Positions 44,557 through 53,371 are shown, counted from the stretch's first letter. The stretch: DNA of 64,000 nucleotides from CAYFZR01 sp046760505 [NCBI: Candidatus Hydrothermarchaeota archaeon] (GCA_046760505.1 JBHIEG010000010.1:5358-69357); one strand, 5' to 3'. Notes: generated by a model not told the origin, from the sequence alone. Program-made: numbers and translations.

Positions 44557-45687
44557 TTATTCCGTCCCTTCCAGCAATATTTCGGTTATGTATTTTACAG
44601 AAATGTCTTTTCCTCTTTTTTTAGCGGCATGTCCAAGATTAAAAGAGCAGAATGAACACGATGTGATCAATTCATCCGCAATTTCCTCTGCCTCATCCAG
44701 TCTATCAACTGCCATATCCATAGAAAACTCTCGATAAACAGATCTCACGCCGGAATCTGCTCCACAGCAGAAGGATTTCTCCATACTTCTATGCATCTCT
44801 ATCAAGTTAAAACTCTTTAAAAGCTCCCTCGGCTCTTTATATATGCCATGAACTCTACCAAGATGGCATGGATCGTGGTAAGCTATCTTTTTGTCAATTT
44901 TCTGGATCTTTAGCTTCGATAAATTTTCGTAAAGCACTTCCAGAATATGCTTAACCTCCAAGTCCATTTCTCCAAGAATTTCAGGATAGTAAACTTTGAA
45001 AGCCTTGTAACATCCGGCGCAAATCACTATGATTCTTTTAATACCATATGATTTGAATCTTTCTACATTTTTGAAGTAAAATTCTTCTGTTAAGTCTATT
45101 TTACCAGAGTCAATAAAATAACTCCCGCAACAACCTTCATCTTCTAAAATAAGGGGTTTAATTCCGATTTTTTCTAATAACAGCATGGAAGATCTTGCAG
45201 CGTCCTTGGTTATGTAAGATGGTATACATCCTGCGAAAAATAAGGTATCCGAGTCTTCTTTTATCCTATCTTCTTTTATCCTGTAATCTCCTTCTATTTT
45301 ATAATCTGGAGGCAACCAGTCAAGTCTCTTTGATGGATCTCCCATCACTGAATTGCCTTTTTCCAGTATCCAGTCAATAATTTTCTTATGACCTTCTAGT
45401 GGAGCAAACCCCATCTTTACAAGTTCTATTCTCGCCTCGCCCACAATTTTTGATGTAGGCACCTCTTTTTCGCATACATGCTCGCAGGCGCCGCATCTAG
45501 GACACTTGTACAGACTTTCGATTATCTCCTCTGTTATAGTTTCTCCATTTAAAATGCTTTCAGAAGCTTTTATCCTGTACATAGGGCTGAGAGTAAGATT
45601 CTTAGAGACAATATATGTGGGACAAGAGTTTAAACATACTCTACACTCATCACAAGACGTTATCTCCTCAATATAATCCTCTAACAT
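44557..45687 (-). CDS. HdrD/GlpC-like iron-sulfur oxidoreductase (two CCG domains)
   Basis: A 376-aa protein with two N-terminal 4Fe-4S sites (CDECRVC..C and CPRCGAC..C) and two CCG domains (FFAGCIPS...EGCCGS and HDPCHLGR...SFCCGAD). Such proteins are subunits of heterodisulfide reductase, glycolate/lactate oxidase and related complexes, and commonly pair with GlcD flavoproteins. It is convergent with the NrfD-GlcD operon and probably its partner (inference). I chose ATG 45687; the frame is open to 45753, but that part does not look like protein. Confidence 0.88.
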   Translation of the reverse strand: MLEDYIEEITSCDECRVCLNSCPTYIVSKNLTLSPMYRIKASESILNGETITEEIIESLYKCPRCGACEHVCEKEVPTSKIVGEARIELVKMGFAPLEGHKKIIDWILEKGNSVMGDPSKRLDWLPPDYKIEGDYRIKEDRIKEDSDTLFFAGCIPSYITKDAARSSMLLLEKIGIKPLILEDEGCCGSYFIDSGKIDLTEEFYFKNVERFKSYGIKRIIVICAGCYKAFKVYYPEILGEMDLEVKHILEVLYENLSKLKIQKIDKKIAYHDPCHLGRVHGIYKEPRELLKSFNLIEMHRSMEKSFCCGADSGVRSVYREFSMDMAVDRLDEAEEIADELITSCSFCSFNLGHAAKKRGKDISVKYITEILLEGTE

Positions 45688-45839
45688 TTTTACACCAAAT
45701 ACATGGTGCTCTCCATTGTTTTTGAATCTTTTTGTCCTATTTCTCCCGGACATGTGCGGGACAAAATAAATAAAGAAGATGAAAATATGGGTGCATCCCG
45801 GTGCATAAATTAAGGTGGATTACTCGAGGAGGTATAAGA

Positions 45840-46130
45840 TTGATTATAGCTGAGTTGAGCGTAGTGCCTCTAGGAACAACTTCTCCTAGCGTAAGTAAAT
45901 ACGTAAAAACTGCGCTAGAAGAGCTGAAAAGATCAGGAGTTAAATTTGAAGTGGGTGCGATGTCAACAACCATTGAGACAGAAAACTTGGAAACCTTGTT
46001 CTCTGTAGTAAAAATGGCTCATGAAGCAGTTTTCACTGCTGGCGCAAAAAGAGTCGTAACAACCTTAAAAATAGACGATCGCAGAGACAAAGATGCTTCT
46101 ATAATCTCCAAATTAGAGGCTCTTAAATGA
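45840..46130 (+). CDS. MTH1187/YqgV family thiamine-binding-like protein
   Basis: A 96-aa ferredoxin-like-fold protein: IIAELSVVPLGTTSPSVSKYV, MSTTIE, and MAHEAVFTAGAKRVVTTLKIDDRRD. The family binds thiamine-like ligands in bacteria; the archaeal role is unclear. I chose TTG 45840 after GAGGAGGT, since the upstream codons do not fit the family. It overlaps the methyltransferase gene by 4 bp. Confidence 0.88.
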   Translation: MIIAELSVVPLGTTSPSVSKYVKTALEELKRSGVKFEVGAMSTTIETENLETLFSVVKMAHEAVFTAGAKRVVTTLKIDDRRDKDASIISKLEALK

Positions 46131-46810
46131 GCAAACTATTTGATGGAGTCGCTGAAAGGTACGATCTCTGGTATGAGAGCCCCATAGGTAGTTATGCACT
46201 TGAACTAGAGAAAGAGATGATTTTAAGATTTTCTGAGCCGAAAAGAGGAGAAAAAATACTGGATATCGGTTGTGGAACGGGAGTTTTCGCTTCTTCCTTT
46301 GCAAAATTGGGATTAGATGTAACATGTCTTGATATCTCAGAAAAAATGTTGAATGTCGCTAAAACTAAAAGGATAAAAGGGATAAGATTCATTTTAGGCG
46401 ATGTAAACAGACTTCCATTCGAAGATGAAACCTTTGACATTGTCATTGCGGTAACCACATTAGAATTCTTGGAAGATCCTGGAAAAGGAATCCGAGAAAT
46501 GAGGCGCGTTCTCAAAAAGGATGGAAGAATAGTTTTAGGCATACTAAACAAATGGAGCCTATGGACACTAGAAAGAAAGATCAGGTCTTTTTTCGAAGAA
46601 TCGGTATTTAAATCTGCCAGATTTTACAGTGTTTACGAGGTGAAATCGTTTTTTGGAGACATGAAATTCAATTGGGGCTCAACATTATTCATGCCTCCAA
46701 ATACTCCGAATTTTATTCTAAAGCATACGAAAAACTTGGAAGAAATTTTATCCAAATCTATTTTAAAGATCTTCGGCGGCTTTATAGTTATAAAAGCCAG
46801 TTTTAGTTAA
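46127..46810 (+). CDS. class I SAM-dependent methyltransferase
   Basis: A 227-aa UbiE/COQ5-like methyltransferase: motif I ILDIGCGTGVFASSF, motif II TCLDISEKML, VNRLPFEDETFDIVI, and LKKDGRIVLGIL. Substrate unknown; small-molecule or lipid quinone type possible. ATG 46127 overlaps the preceding stop. Confidence 0.87.
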   Translation: MSKLFDGVAERYDLWYESPIGSYALELEKEMILRFSEPKRGEKILDIGCGTGVFASSFAKLGLDVTCLDISEKMLNVAKTKRIKGIRFILGDVNRLPFEDETFDIVIAVTTLEFLEDPGKGIREMRRVLKKDGRIVLGILNKWSLWTLERKIRSFFEESVFKSARFYSVYEVKSFFGDMKFNWGSTLFMPPNTPNFILKHTKNLEEILSKSILKIFGGFIVIKASFS

Positions 46811-46870
46811 AATGGATTTAATACTCTTTCAATTTCTCGTCCCTTCTGATTTTTAGATTCTACCTCCAAC

Positions 46871-46886
46871 AATATTTATATATTTT
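46871..46886 (+). promoter_or_regulatory. TATA box of DUF134 gene
   Basis: AATATTTATATATTTT centred ~27 bp before ATG 46905, consistent with a leaderless transcript. Confidence 0.45.
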
Positions 46887-46904
46887 GAATATATATTCAT
46901 AACT

Positions 46905-47375
46905 ATGGTACGTCCTAAGAAGTGTAGAGAGATATGGCTGAAGCCAGAGCGTATGTACTACAAGCCTAGGGGAATTCCTGCTAGGGAACTAGAAGAAATC
47001 AACCTAACCTTTGACGAACTCGAGGCAATGAGGTTGAGATACCTTAAGAAACTGCAACAAGAAGATGCTGCCAAAGAAATGAACATCTCGCAACCAACAT
47101 TTCACAGAACTTTAGAGAGGGCATGGACCAAAATAACAGATGCTCTGGTAAACGGAAAGGCAATAAATATTGATGGAGGTAATTATTTGATTAGAAAAGG
47201 AGAAAGAAGATTTTTATGCTTTGAATGTCAGCACGAGTGGGAGGAAGTGTTTGGAACTGGAAGGCCTTTTAAGTGCCCAAAGTGTAGTAGCTCGAGTATC
47301 CATAGGCATCCTGAAGACAGAGGATATGCAAGAAGACGAGGTAGAGGTCCGAGAGGGCCTAGATTTGACCGGTAA
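46905..47375 (+). CDS. DUF134 family DNA-binding protein with zinc ribbon and RG-rich tail
   Basis: A 156-aa protein. The N-terminal DUF134 HTH reads LTFDELEAMRLRYLKKLQQEDAAKEMNISQPTFHRTLERA (~33-72). A zinc ribbon (CFEC...CPKC, ~106-127) follows, and the C-terminal tail is basic and Arg/Gly-rich (YARRRGRGPRGPRF). DUF134 proteins are often encoded near dinitrogenase-iron-molybdenum-cofactor-like proteins; none is adjacent here. Probable transcription regulator. Confidence 0.85.
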   Translation: MVRPKKCREIWLKPERMYYKPRGIPARELEEINLTFDELEAMRLRYLKKLQQEDAAKEMNISQPTFHRTLERAWTKITDALVNGKAINIDGGNYLIRKGERRFLCFECQHEWEEVFGTGRPFKCPKCSSSSIHRHPEDRGYARRRGRGPRGPRFDR

Positions 47376-47417
47376 GGATCAAAGTTACATAAAAAACTTT
47401 AAGTTTTCACGGCTTAA

Positions 47418-47882
47418 CCTTGTTATGAAAGAAAAGAAGAGTTTGAAGAGGCTTATAATGAGTTTTTAATCTCAAAATGGTTTTTAGATCCCTTAAATGG
47501 ACTGAAATCAGTTGTTGACAGGTTTTTTAAAGATTATAAAGCAAGAGAAGGAATCGTTAGAGAATACACAAGAGATAATTACAGATACGCTGTTTTCTTT
47601 TCTCTGATAGATGATGTTGGTAATGATTTACCTGCTCATCTAGAATTCGCCTCAGATTATAGCGGAGAGTACGTCATAATTACTCCTACTGAAAGAACGC
47701 CTGCTCCCTTTATAAAATTCTTCAAAGAACGCTCTGATAGACTCAAGGCTGCAAACATAAAGATATGGGTCGTTGACGTCGATAGAAAATCTATCGATCC
47801 TTTCATAGGTTATCCTAAAGATTTTAGACTTCTCAGGGGTTTCAAAAATCCAAAGCTAGCAAGCATTATAGGTTCCCTTTAG
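47418..47882 (+). CDS. conserved-looking ORF of ~150 codons without a usable start codon
   Basis: After TAA at 47415 the frame stays open to TAG 47880-47882. It encodes a coherent globular protein (FEEAYNEFLISKWFLDPLNG, YRYAVFFSLIDDVG, IKIWVVDVDRKSIDPFIGYP). It has no ATG, GTG or TTG. An ATG at 47425 with TATA-like DNA upstream lies in the +1 frame and runs only 14 codons. So the gene is frameshifted near its 5' end, uses recoding, or starts at a rare codon. Family not recognised. Confidence 0.5.
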   Translation, partial: PCYERKEEFEEAYNEFLISKWFLDPLNGLKSVVDRFFKDYKAREGIVREYTRDNYRYAVFFSLIDDVGNDLPAHLEFASDYSGEYVIITPTERTPAPFIKFFKERSDRLKAANIKIWVVDVDRKSIDPFIGYPKDFRLLRGFKNPKLASIIGSL

Positions 47883-47975
47883 AGATGAACGTTAAGCCAA
47901 AAAATTGATTTACTTGTTAATGAGACGCTCATCCGCTACGTCAACTTTTTTAACATTAGAAAATTTAAGAAATCC

Positions 47976-48257
47976 ATGGACGAAGAATTGCTGAAGATAA
48001 AAGCCATGATCACCAGGTGGTATGAGACCTATAGAAAAATGGAGCCTAGCGAAACGACCATCTATATGTTTATAGACGCAATACAAAGAGTTGTTGAAAT
48101 ATATCTTCCTGATTTGTATCGGACAAAGTCCATAAGCCCAGAAGATTATTCAGAATTGATGTCTTACTGCGAAGATTTATTGGAAAGACTTAAGAAAGAG
48201 TTTGGTCTTCAAGACACTACATTGATATGGGATCCAAGGGGCGTTGCACCGATATAA
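47976..48257 (+). CDS. hypothetical helical protein, 93 aa
   Basis: An all-alpha small soluble protein (LLKIKAMITRWYETYRKM..., EDYSELMSYCEDLLERLKKEF) ending in TLIWDPRGVAPI. Family not recognised. ATG 47976 lies ~90 bp after the preceding frame, with no strong ribosome-binding site. It converges with the coiled-coil gene. Confidence 0.55.
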   Translation: MDEELLKIKAMITRWYETYRKMEPSETTIYMFIDAIQRVVEIYLPDLYRTKSISPEDYSELMSYCEDLLERLKKEFGLQDTTLIWDPRGVAPI

Positions 48258-48323
48258 CCTAGAATAACTAGATTTCCATGTTATTAGCTTTTCATATGAA
48301 TCCTTAAAACTTTCAAAAATATA

Positions 48324-49178
48324 TTACAGAATGCCCTCTCTCACAAATTCGTTTATTATTGGTATGTAGTCTTTCCTGAGTTTATAAACTTCTCCTTCGG
48401 TGTTATCTTTCTCGACAAAGTTTTTAGATATAAGTGCCTCCAAATCATACTTCACATCGCTCTTGCTCAACAAAGCCTTTTCACTGATTTTATTCATATC
48501 CAGAGACTCGTATTCAAAGAGTGCGCGTATCATCCTTTTTTGGGTGTCAGAAAGTGTAATAAAAGTCTTAAATCTTTCTTTTGCGGAAAGTTCTCCTTCC
48601 CTGTAGCTCTTGTAAATTTCCGCATCTTTTTTCCCTAGTTCGTTTTTTAGATCTTCTATAATCTTGTCGTATCTTTTTTCCAGTTGTTCGAGTTTATTTT
48701 TATATTCGTTCTCTATCTTCTCTACTTCCTTCATTATTGATACATTAATTTGATCCTTAATCTCAGCGAGTTCGTTTTCCAGTGTCAGTTTTTCGGTCTT
48801 CAGTTCTTGATTTAAAATTTCTGCTTCATTCAATTTATTTTTTAATAATGAAACTTCTTCTTCTAACTTTTTATTCAGTTCTTTAAGATCTAATAACTCG
48901 TCTCTAACTTTAATGTTTTCTATGAGTTTTTCAACTTTATCTTCGTATGAAGATAAAATTTTTTCTATTTTTTCCTCGTAAACAGAGATTTTCTCCTTCA
49001 ATTTTAACTCTTCTTTCTCAAAATCCTCCAATTTATTCTGTAGTTCAACCTTTTCTTTTTGTAAGTCTCCTATAGTTTTGTATACCTGATCTAATTCTTC
49101 TTGTAAATCTTTTTTTCTTTTTTCAAGTTCTTCTATCTTTTCATTCAGTTTTTCAACCTCATTTTTATTACCGAACAT
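48324..49178 (-). CDS. long coiled-coil protein with C-terminal winged helix, cetZ partner
   Basis: A 284-aa protein. Residues ~5-200 form a nearly uninterrupted coiled coil (heptads of L/I/K/E). The C-terminal ~75 residues form a winged helix (LSDTQKRMIRALFEYESLDMNKISEKALLSKSDVKYDLEAL). It starts 4 nt after cetZ, so the two are coexpressed. A tubulin-like GTPase plus a coiled-coil DNA-binding protein recalls cytoskeleton-adaptor or TubZ/TubR-type arrangements, but function is inferred only. Confidence 0.75.
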   Translation of the reverse strand: MFGNKNEVEKLNEKIEELEKRKKDLQEELDQVYKTIGDLQKEKVELQNKLEDFEKEELKLKEKISVYEEKIEKILSSYEDKVEKLIENIKVRDELLDLKELNKKLEEEVSLLKNKLNEAEILNQELKTEKLTLENELAEIKDQINVSIMKEVEKIENEYKNKLEQLEKRYDKIIEDLKNELGKKDAEIYKSYREGELSAKERFKTFITLSDTQKRMIRALFEYESLDMNKISEKALLSKSDVKYDLEALISKNFVEKDNTEGEVYKLRKDYIPIINEFVREGIL

Positions 49179-49182
49179 AAAA

Positions 49183-50262
49183 TCACGTGTAAAAAGATTC
49201 TAGCTCTTCTCCATCTCTTAGTAGATCATACAAACTTTTTTCTGCTTCTATTACAGCTGCTTTTAAGTCTGCCGCGGCATTTTTTGCATACATCATAATT
49301 TCATCTATCCTTGGGGACCTGTAAACGCCGCTCAATAGGGCGAGAATCTCAACTTGATCTGCGTTTGGCTTCGGGTAGATTCCTCTAAATACCTGATGAC
49401 CCTTTATCGTTTCCTTGAGAAACTCTAGTCCCTCAAATATCTCACTTGCTGCGAGACACTTCATGGGTCCGCTTATAGCAACTATGGCCTTCAGTGCTGT
49501 CTTAACGTCTATATCCAGATATAAACCTTCATCAGGCTTTATTGCTTTCTCTATCAGAGGAGTTATTGAGTTTACGCTTTTTACCGGTTCATTTACATAG
49601 CCTATTGTTGCTATTCCTCCAAAACCGCTTAAAGTTGCTTTTACATCGTTTCCGTCTATTATCTGTTCTCCCGACATCGTCGTAAATCTGACCAACGTGT
49701 TGATCCTGCTCACTATGGCCCTGTTTATGTTTTCATAGGCGGTTGAGATATCTTCATCAGCCGATCTTAACCTCTCATTATCTATCAGAATTAATGCATC
49801 CACTGCCTTGTTCATTCCTGACAAGCCTATGGCTGAATTTATTATGGCTTGGTCTCCCTCAATCGCTAGTGGAAGAACGCCAATTCCCACAACCAAACTT
49901 TCTGGAAATTCTTCTTTTATTTTTTGGGCTATGATTGGGGCTCCTCCAGATCCTGTGCCCCCTCCCAACCCTGCTGATACAAAGTATATGTCAATATCTT
50001 GGGATCCGATTTCTTTAATCTTTTTGTAGACATCCTGGATATCCGAGTTCGCCGCATCTCTACCTTTCAGCGGATTAGCACCGACGCCTCTACCTCTCGT
50101 TATTGATTTACCTATCAACACCCTATTTTCCGAGGGAATGAAATTTAGCCATGAAAGATCTTGTCTGGCCGTATTAATTGCCAGAGCGCTGTAACCGCTG
50201 CTGCTGAACACGTCGGCAATTTTTGTACCGCAATGACCGACCCCGACCACTACTATTTTCAA
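49183..50262 (-). CDS. cetZ: CetZ-family tubulin-like GTPase
   Basis: Tubulin-superfamily cytoskeletal GTPase; in Haloferax, CetZ controls cell shape and motility. It has a VVGVGHCGTKIAD nucleotide loop at the N terminus, INTARQDL, NRVLIG...GRGVGANP, the signature GLGGGTGSGG (~98-107), and LGVLP as in CetZ rather than FtsZ. I chose TTG 50262, 7 nt after GGAGGT, over TTG 50268. The FtsZ-type NLDFADVR loop is replaced by DGNDVKATL, typical of CetZ-like divergence. Confidence 0.88.
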   Translation of the reverse strand: MKIVVVGVGHCGTKIADVFSSSGYSALAINTARQDLSWLNFIPSENRVLIGKSITRGRGVGANPLKGRDAANSDIQDVYKKIKEIGSQDIDIYFVSAGLGGGTGSGGAPIIAQKIKEEFPESLVVGIGVLPLAIEGDQAIINSAIGLSGMNKAVDALILIDNERLRSADEDISTAYENINRAIVSRINTLVRFTTMSGEQIIDGNDVKATLSGFGGIATIGYVNEPVKSVNSITPLIEKAIKPDEGLYLDIDVKTALKAIVAISGPMKCLAASEIFEGLEFLKETIKGHQVFRGIYPKPNADQVEILALLSGVYRSPRIDEIMMYAKNAAADLKAAVIEAEKSLYDLLRDGEELESFYT

Positions 50263-50311
50263 TACCAATACCTCCAGTCTGGTAATTTCTTTTTTTTTGT
50301 ATAAATTTCTT

Positions 50312-50320
50312 TGTCAGACA
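50312..50320. promoter_or_regulatory. TGTCAGACA operator-like palindrome at cetZ promoter
   Basis: It lies within the 13-nt palindrome TTTGTC-A-GACAAA (50310-50322), directly upstream of the cetZ TATA-like sequence (minus strand, 50299-50307). Same motif as at ftsZ. Confidence 0.5.
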
Positions 50321-50363
50321 AAATTAGCCCAAATATCACAAAATTTATCAAAAACCATAAATA

Positions 50364-50372
50364 TGTCTGACA
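50364..50372. promoter_or_regulatory. TGTCTGACA operator-like palindrome at DUF515 promoter
   Basis: Overlaps or abuts the TATA-like CATAAATATG (50356-50365) of the divergent DUF515 gene. Identical 9-mer to the ftsZ site at 1767-1775. Binding here would occlude the promoter. Confidence 0.5.
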
Positions 50373-50415
50373 ACACCCTTAACTAAAAGGACAAATGCTT
50401 TTTAGGAGTGCAAGC

Positions 50416-51735
50416 ATGGCAAGGGCAGAAGACATAAGAGAAAAAATAAGTGACTTGAGGGCTAGAATACCCGCGGCAGAGCCTATACCAGAGGAACCAA
50501 AAAGGCCACTGGATATTAGATTGATCGTTGGTTCTATAGTTTTTTTGGTAATTATTGGTGCAGTAGCCAGCGGCATAACCTACTTTGGATATATAAAACC
50601 CAAAAGAGAAAAATTAAAGGAAGCACAGATAGAAAAATTGAAGGAGATACAAGAAGCCTTTAAGGGAATAGAATCCAGTACAATAAGATCTGAACTGATA
50701 AAGAAAGTAAGAGATGCAAGAACAGCGGAAGAAGTTAAAGGAATAGACGTAAGAGGTCCGGCATCTTTTGAAAAACTTAGATTCGAGAAATTGAATTTAG
50801 TAGAGAGCTCATACAAAGGGCCCCTTGCATATCATCCCGATAAAAGACGACTTATAAGTGAAATTAATAATGCCAAGGACATCTCGGATCTGAAGGCTAT
50901 TGACGTGGAGGGATCTGCACTAAAGGCATGGCGTACCTATCTAGAAGGCCTCATTGAGGAATCAGTAAACGAGAAAGGAAAAGTTGAGATCTTCGAGAAA
51001 GAAATACCCTCAGTCGTTGACAAGGAAAGGGCATTGGCAATAGTAAGGGATGCAACACTTGAGCAACTAATGGAAATAACCGTAAAATATCCTGAGCCTG
51101 ACGCAACATTGGGATTCCCCATAGTGCTGGATAGAGTAAACGCGGCATCTGGCATCTTATCTGTTGGGGACTACGTGGATGTCTTTGTTAGAGGAGAGAG
51201 CATAGAAAATACAAGCTTGGTAACGAGGCAGGCAAGAATACTTGCCATATTCCAAGAAAGAACTAGAGGTCAAATTTCTCTCTCGGAATCAGAGCAGAAA
51301 TACGATACTGGCGGCGGTTATGAGTCTAAAGGCGTGGTAACATCCTCGTCAATATCAACTGCAGGAGCGTCTGGGGCATCTCTCACAGCTTTACCTTGGC
51401 AGGATTACATAGGAACCGGAAGTGCAGGTTTAAAATCTAGGGCAAGAAGTACCACATACACCGTAGATTTGATAGAAATCATAAAGGCCGCGTCGGCAAA
51501 TAAGGTAAGCGAGAGTTATGTCAGGCACATGTTAAGCGACTATGGAATCAGGCTCACGGATCTCGAATACACTTCACAGCTCGGTGACTTTGATGCGAAG
51601 TATATGATCTTGGTGGAAATACCAAAAGAAACGATACCAGTCGTTTTACAGGCGAATGAGCCAAAGCCAGGCCAGATAACTTCTCATAAAATCTATCTCT
51701 GCCCTATACCAGATCAGACAAAGATACTTGAATAG
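50416..51735 (+). CDS. DUF515-like single-span membrane protein
   Basis: The ~439-aa protein has a short cytoplasmic N terminus, one transmembrane helix (LIVGSIVFLVIIGAVASGITYF, ~35-57), an external helical region, and a beta-rich C-terminal part. The latter has an SAF/CpaB-like stretch (GDYVDVFVRGESI... VARILAIF-type strands) and a Ser/Gly/Thr-rich loop. It resembles archaeal DUF515 proteins, function unknown. I chose ATG 50416 after AGGAG rather than ATG 50395. It is divergent from cetZ with shared operator motifs, suggesting a cell-envelope partner (inference). Confidence 0.65.
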   Translation: MARAEDIREKISDLRARIPAAEPIPEEPKRPLDIRLIVGSIVFLVIIGAVASGITYFGYIKPKREKLKEAQIEKLKEIQEAFKGIESSTIRSELIKKVRDARTAEEVKGIDVRGPASFEKLRFEKLNLVESSYKGPLAYHPDKRRLISEINNAKDISDLKAIDVEGSALKAWRTYLEGLIEESVNEKGKVEIFEKEIPSVVDKERALAIVRDATLEQLMEITVKYPEPDATLGFPIVLDRVNAASGILSVGDYVDVFVRGESIENTSLVTRQARILAIFQERTRGQISLSESEQKYDTGGGYESKGVVTSSSISTAGASGASLTALPWQDYIGTGSAGLKSRARSTTYTVDLIEIIKAASANKVSESYVRHMLSDYGIRLTDLEYTSQLGDFDAKYMILVEIPKETIPVVLQANEPKPGQITSHKIYLCPIPDQTKILE

Positions 51736-51744
51736 GTGAATTAA

Positions 51745-53001
51745 TTGAAGAAATCAGGTCTGTTGTTTATCATTCTTCTTTTACTTGCGAGTACTGGATA
51801 CGCTCAGGTAACGGTGACCGTTATCTCAGTACCAGAGAGCGTCGATATTGGAGAGACCGTTACCATAAGTGTTACCGTTACAGATCTTGGCAACTTTACA
51901 TTTGGCTATACTTGGCTTCAAATCAGAGATCCTGTAGGAGATGTCGTACTCAATCAAACTCAATACGTAAATCCCTCTTCTTTTTCTTGGACTCCTACTG
52001 CGGCTGATGAAGCCGGTACCTATACAGCCACTGCTAGGGTAAGAAACGGTAACGATACTGCTTGGATTGGACAGGGCAGTGATACATTTACAGTAACGGT
52101 TTTACCAACAGGCGCTGAGGTTCCTGGTGCAGCCCCTGAATTGGTTAGGGGAGAAATAAGAATAACAAAACTTAAAACTTCCATCACCGCTACGATCAAA
52201 AACGAAGGTACAACAAGGAGGTATATTGCAGGGGTACACTTTCCATATGAGTGGAGTACCTTCAGCATTAACGAATCCACAGAGTATGAGATGTATCAAG
52301 GTACCACCGGGTGGTGGATACAACCAGGGCAAACGAGAACCATAGTTTTAAGAGATTTAGAGGCGGAGCAAGAACCCTTAGCGACAATCGATATACCTGA
52401 GGTTACTGTCGCAGAGCTTACATTGGGAGGATTGCCATTCATCCAATGGTTTTCCTCTCAGTACGTGGATCCTTTTTCGTTAGAGGATCAGGTGAAAAAT
52501 GTAAAGGTTCTTCGTTGGTGGCAAAAGGTAGAATTTACAGTAGAAAATACCGGTGATTTTCCTGTTGCATTCGCCTTTGGCGCTCCAATAGTAGTAGAAC
52601 ACGCTGCATTAACGAGAGCAGAGCCTTCTTCAATACTAGATGCTGCAAAGGTGCAAGATGTGGCATCAAAGGACGAATTCACATGGCCAGATTTTCGCAT
52701 GCGTACAGTAGCTCCAGAGTTGGTGGATATTCCCTCTTGGGACGAATGGTTTGAAGGTGGAGGACTTGCAAAATTGAGCAGTGGATCTCTTGCAACAACA
52801 ACTCCTTTCATTTGGGAAAGAGGGGCACTAGAACTTAAAAAGGCACAACCTACGGTAGAGCCTGCATGGGTATGCACGTTGATGCCAGGACAGAAATTAA
52901 AGATAGTGTATGCATACGAGTTCAGGGAAGACATGACTCTGAGAAGTCTAATTCAAAGAGAGCAGCCAAAGTTCGCCAAATCGTGGTATGAGTGGTATTG
53001 A
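51745..53001 (+). CDS. secreted Ig-like surface protein
   Basis: A TTG-started signal peptide (GLLFIILLLLASTGYA) is followed by an Ig/PKD-like beta sandwich (~22-125, VTVTVISVPESVDIGETVTI) and a large tryptophan-rich beta domain (~135-418). There is no C-terminal anchor. It lies 9 nt after DUF515 in the same operon and is probably surface-located, associating with the DUF515 protein. Family not recognised. Its 3' end overlaps mptD by 14 bp. Confidence 0.6.
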   Translation: MKKSGLLFIILLLLASTGYAQVTVTVISVPESVDIGETVTISVTVTDLGNFTFGYTWLQIRDPVGDVVLNQTQYVNPSSFSWTPTAADEAGTYTATARVRNGNDTAWIGQGSDTFTVTVLPTGAEVPGAAPELVRGEIRITKLKTSITATIKNEGTTRRYIAGVHFPYEWSTFSINESTEYEMYQGTTGWWIQPGQTRTIVLRDLEAEQEPLATIDIPEVTVAELTLGGLPFIQWFSSQYVDPFSLEDQVKNVKVLRWWQKVEFTVENTGDFPVAFAFGAPIVVEHAALTRAEPSSILDAAKVQDVASKDEFTWPDFRMRTVAPELVDIPSWDEWFEGGGLAKLSSGSLATTTPFIWERGALELKKAQPTVEPAWVCTLMPGQKLKIVYAYEFREDMTLRSLIQREQPKFAKSWYEWY

Positions 53002-53362
53002 TAAATTCTTCAAGAATTTAACTCCTAGAGAAAGGGCTCTGTTTGAATCAGGTATAAAATTAGGAGCGATATTTCACCAGTTCATCGGCACACCTGTTAG
53101 CCTATTCTCAGTAGATTCTTTGGAAAGAACCATAGAAGAATGTGTCTTAAACCAATTTTTCGTATCAGATGTGTCAGTAAGAATAGATAAAGAAAAGTTA
53201 AGACAAAGATGTGAAAAGCACGGATACGCCACGCTCTCTTCAGAAATGCTAGAGGTTTTGGTGATCGTGAAAGTTGAGAATGTAAAGGTTATTTCGAGAT
53301 TAAAATATATAGAGGATCTTGATTATCCTTTAATGTACGTTGAAGGTATAGTCGAGATCTAG
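52988..53362 (+). CDS. mptD: archaeal dihydroneopterin aldolase MptD (DUF372)
   Basis: Cleaves dihydroneopterin in tetrahydromethanopterin biosynthesis. The 124-aa protein shows the family blocks FKNLTPRERALFESGIKLGAIFHQFIGTPV, SLERTIEE and RLKYIEDLDYPLMYVEG. Its presence supports an H4MPT-using (methanogen-, ANME- or Archaeoglobus-like) organism. ATG 52988 is embedded in the end of the secreted-protein gene. Confidence 0.88.
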   Translation: MSGIDKFFKNLTPRERALFESGIKLGAIFHQFIGTPVSLFSVDSLERTIEECVLNQFFVSDVSVRIDKEKLRQRCEKHGYATLSSEMLEVLVIVKVENVKVISRLKYIEDLDYPLMYVEGIVEI

Positions 53363-53371
53363 GTGTTTTTC

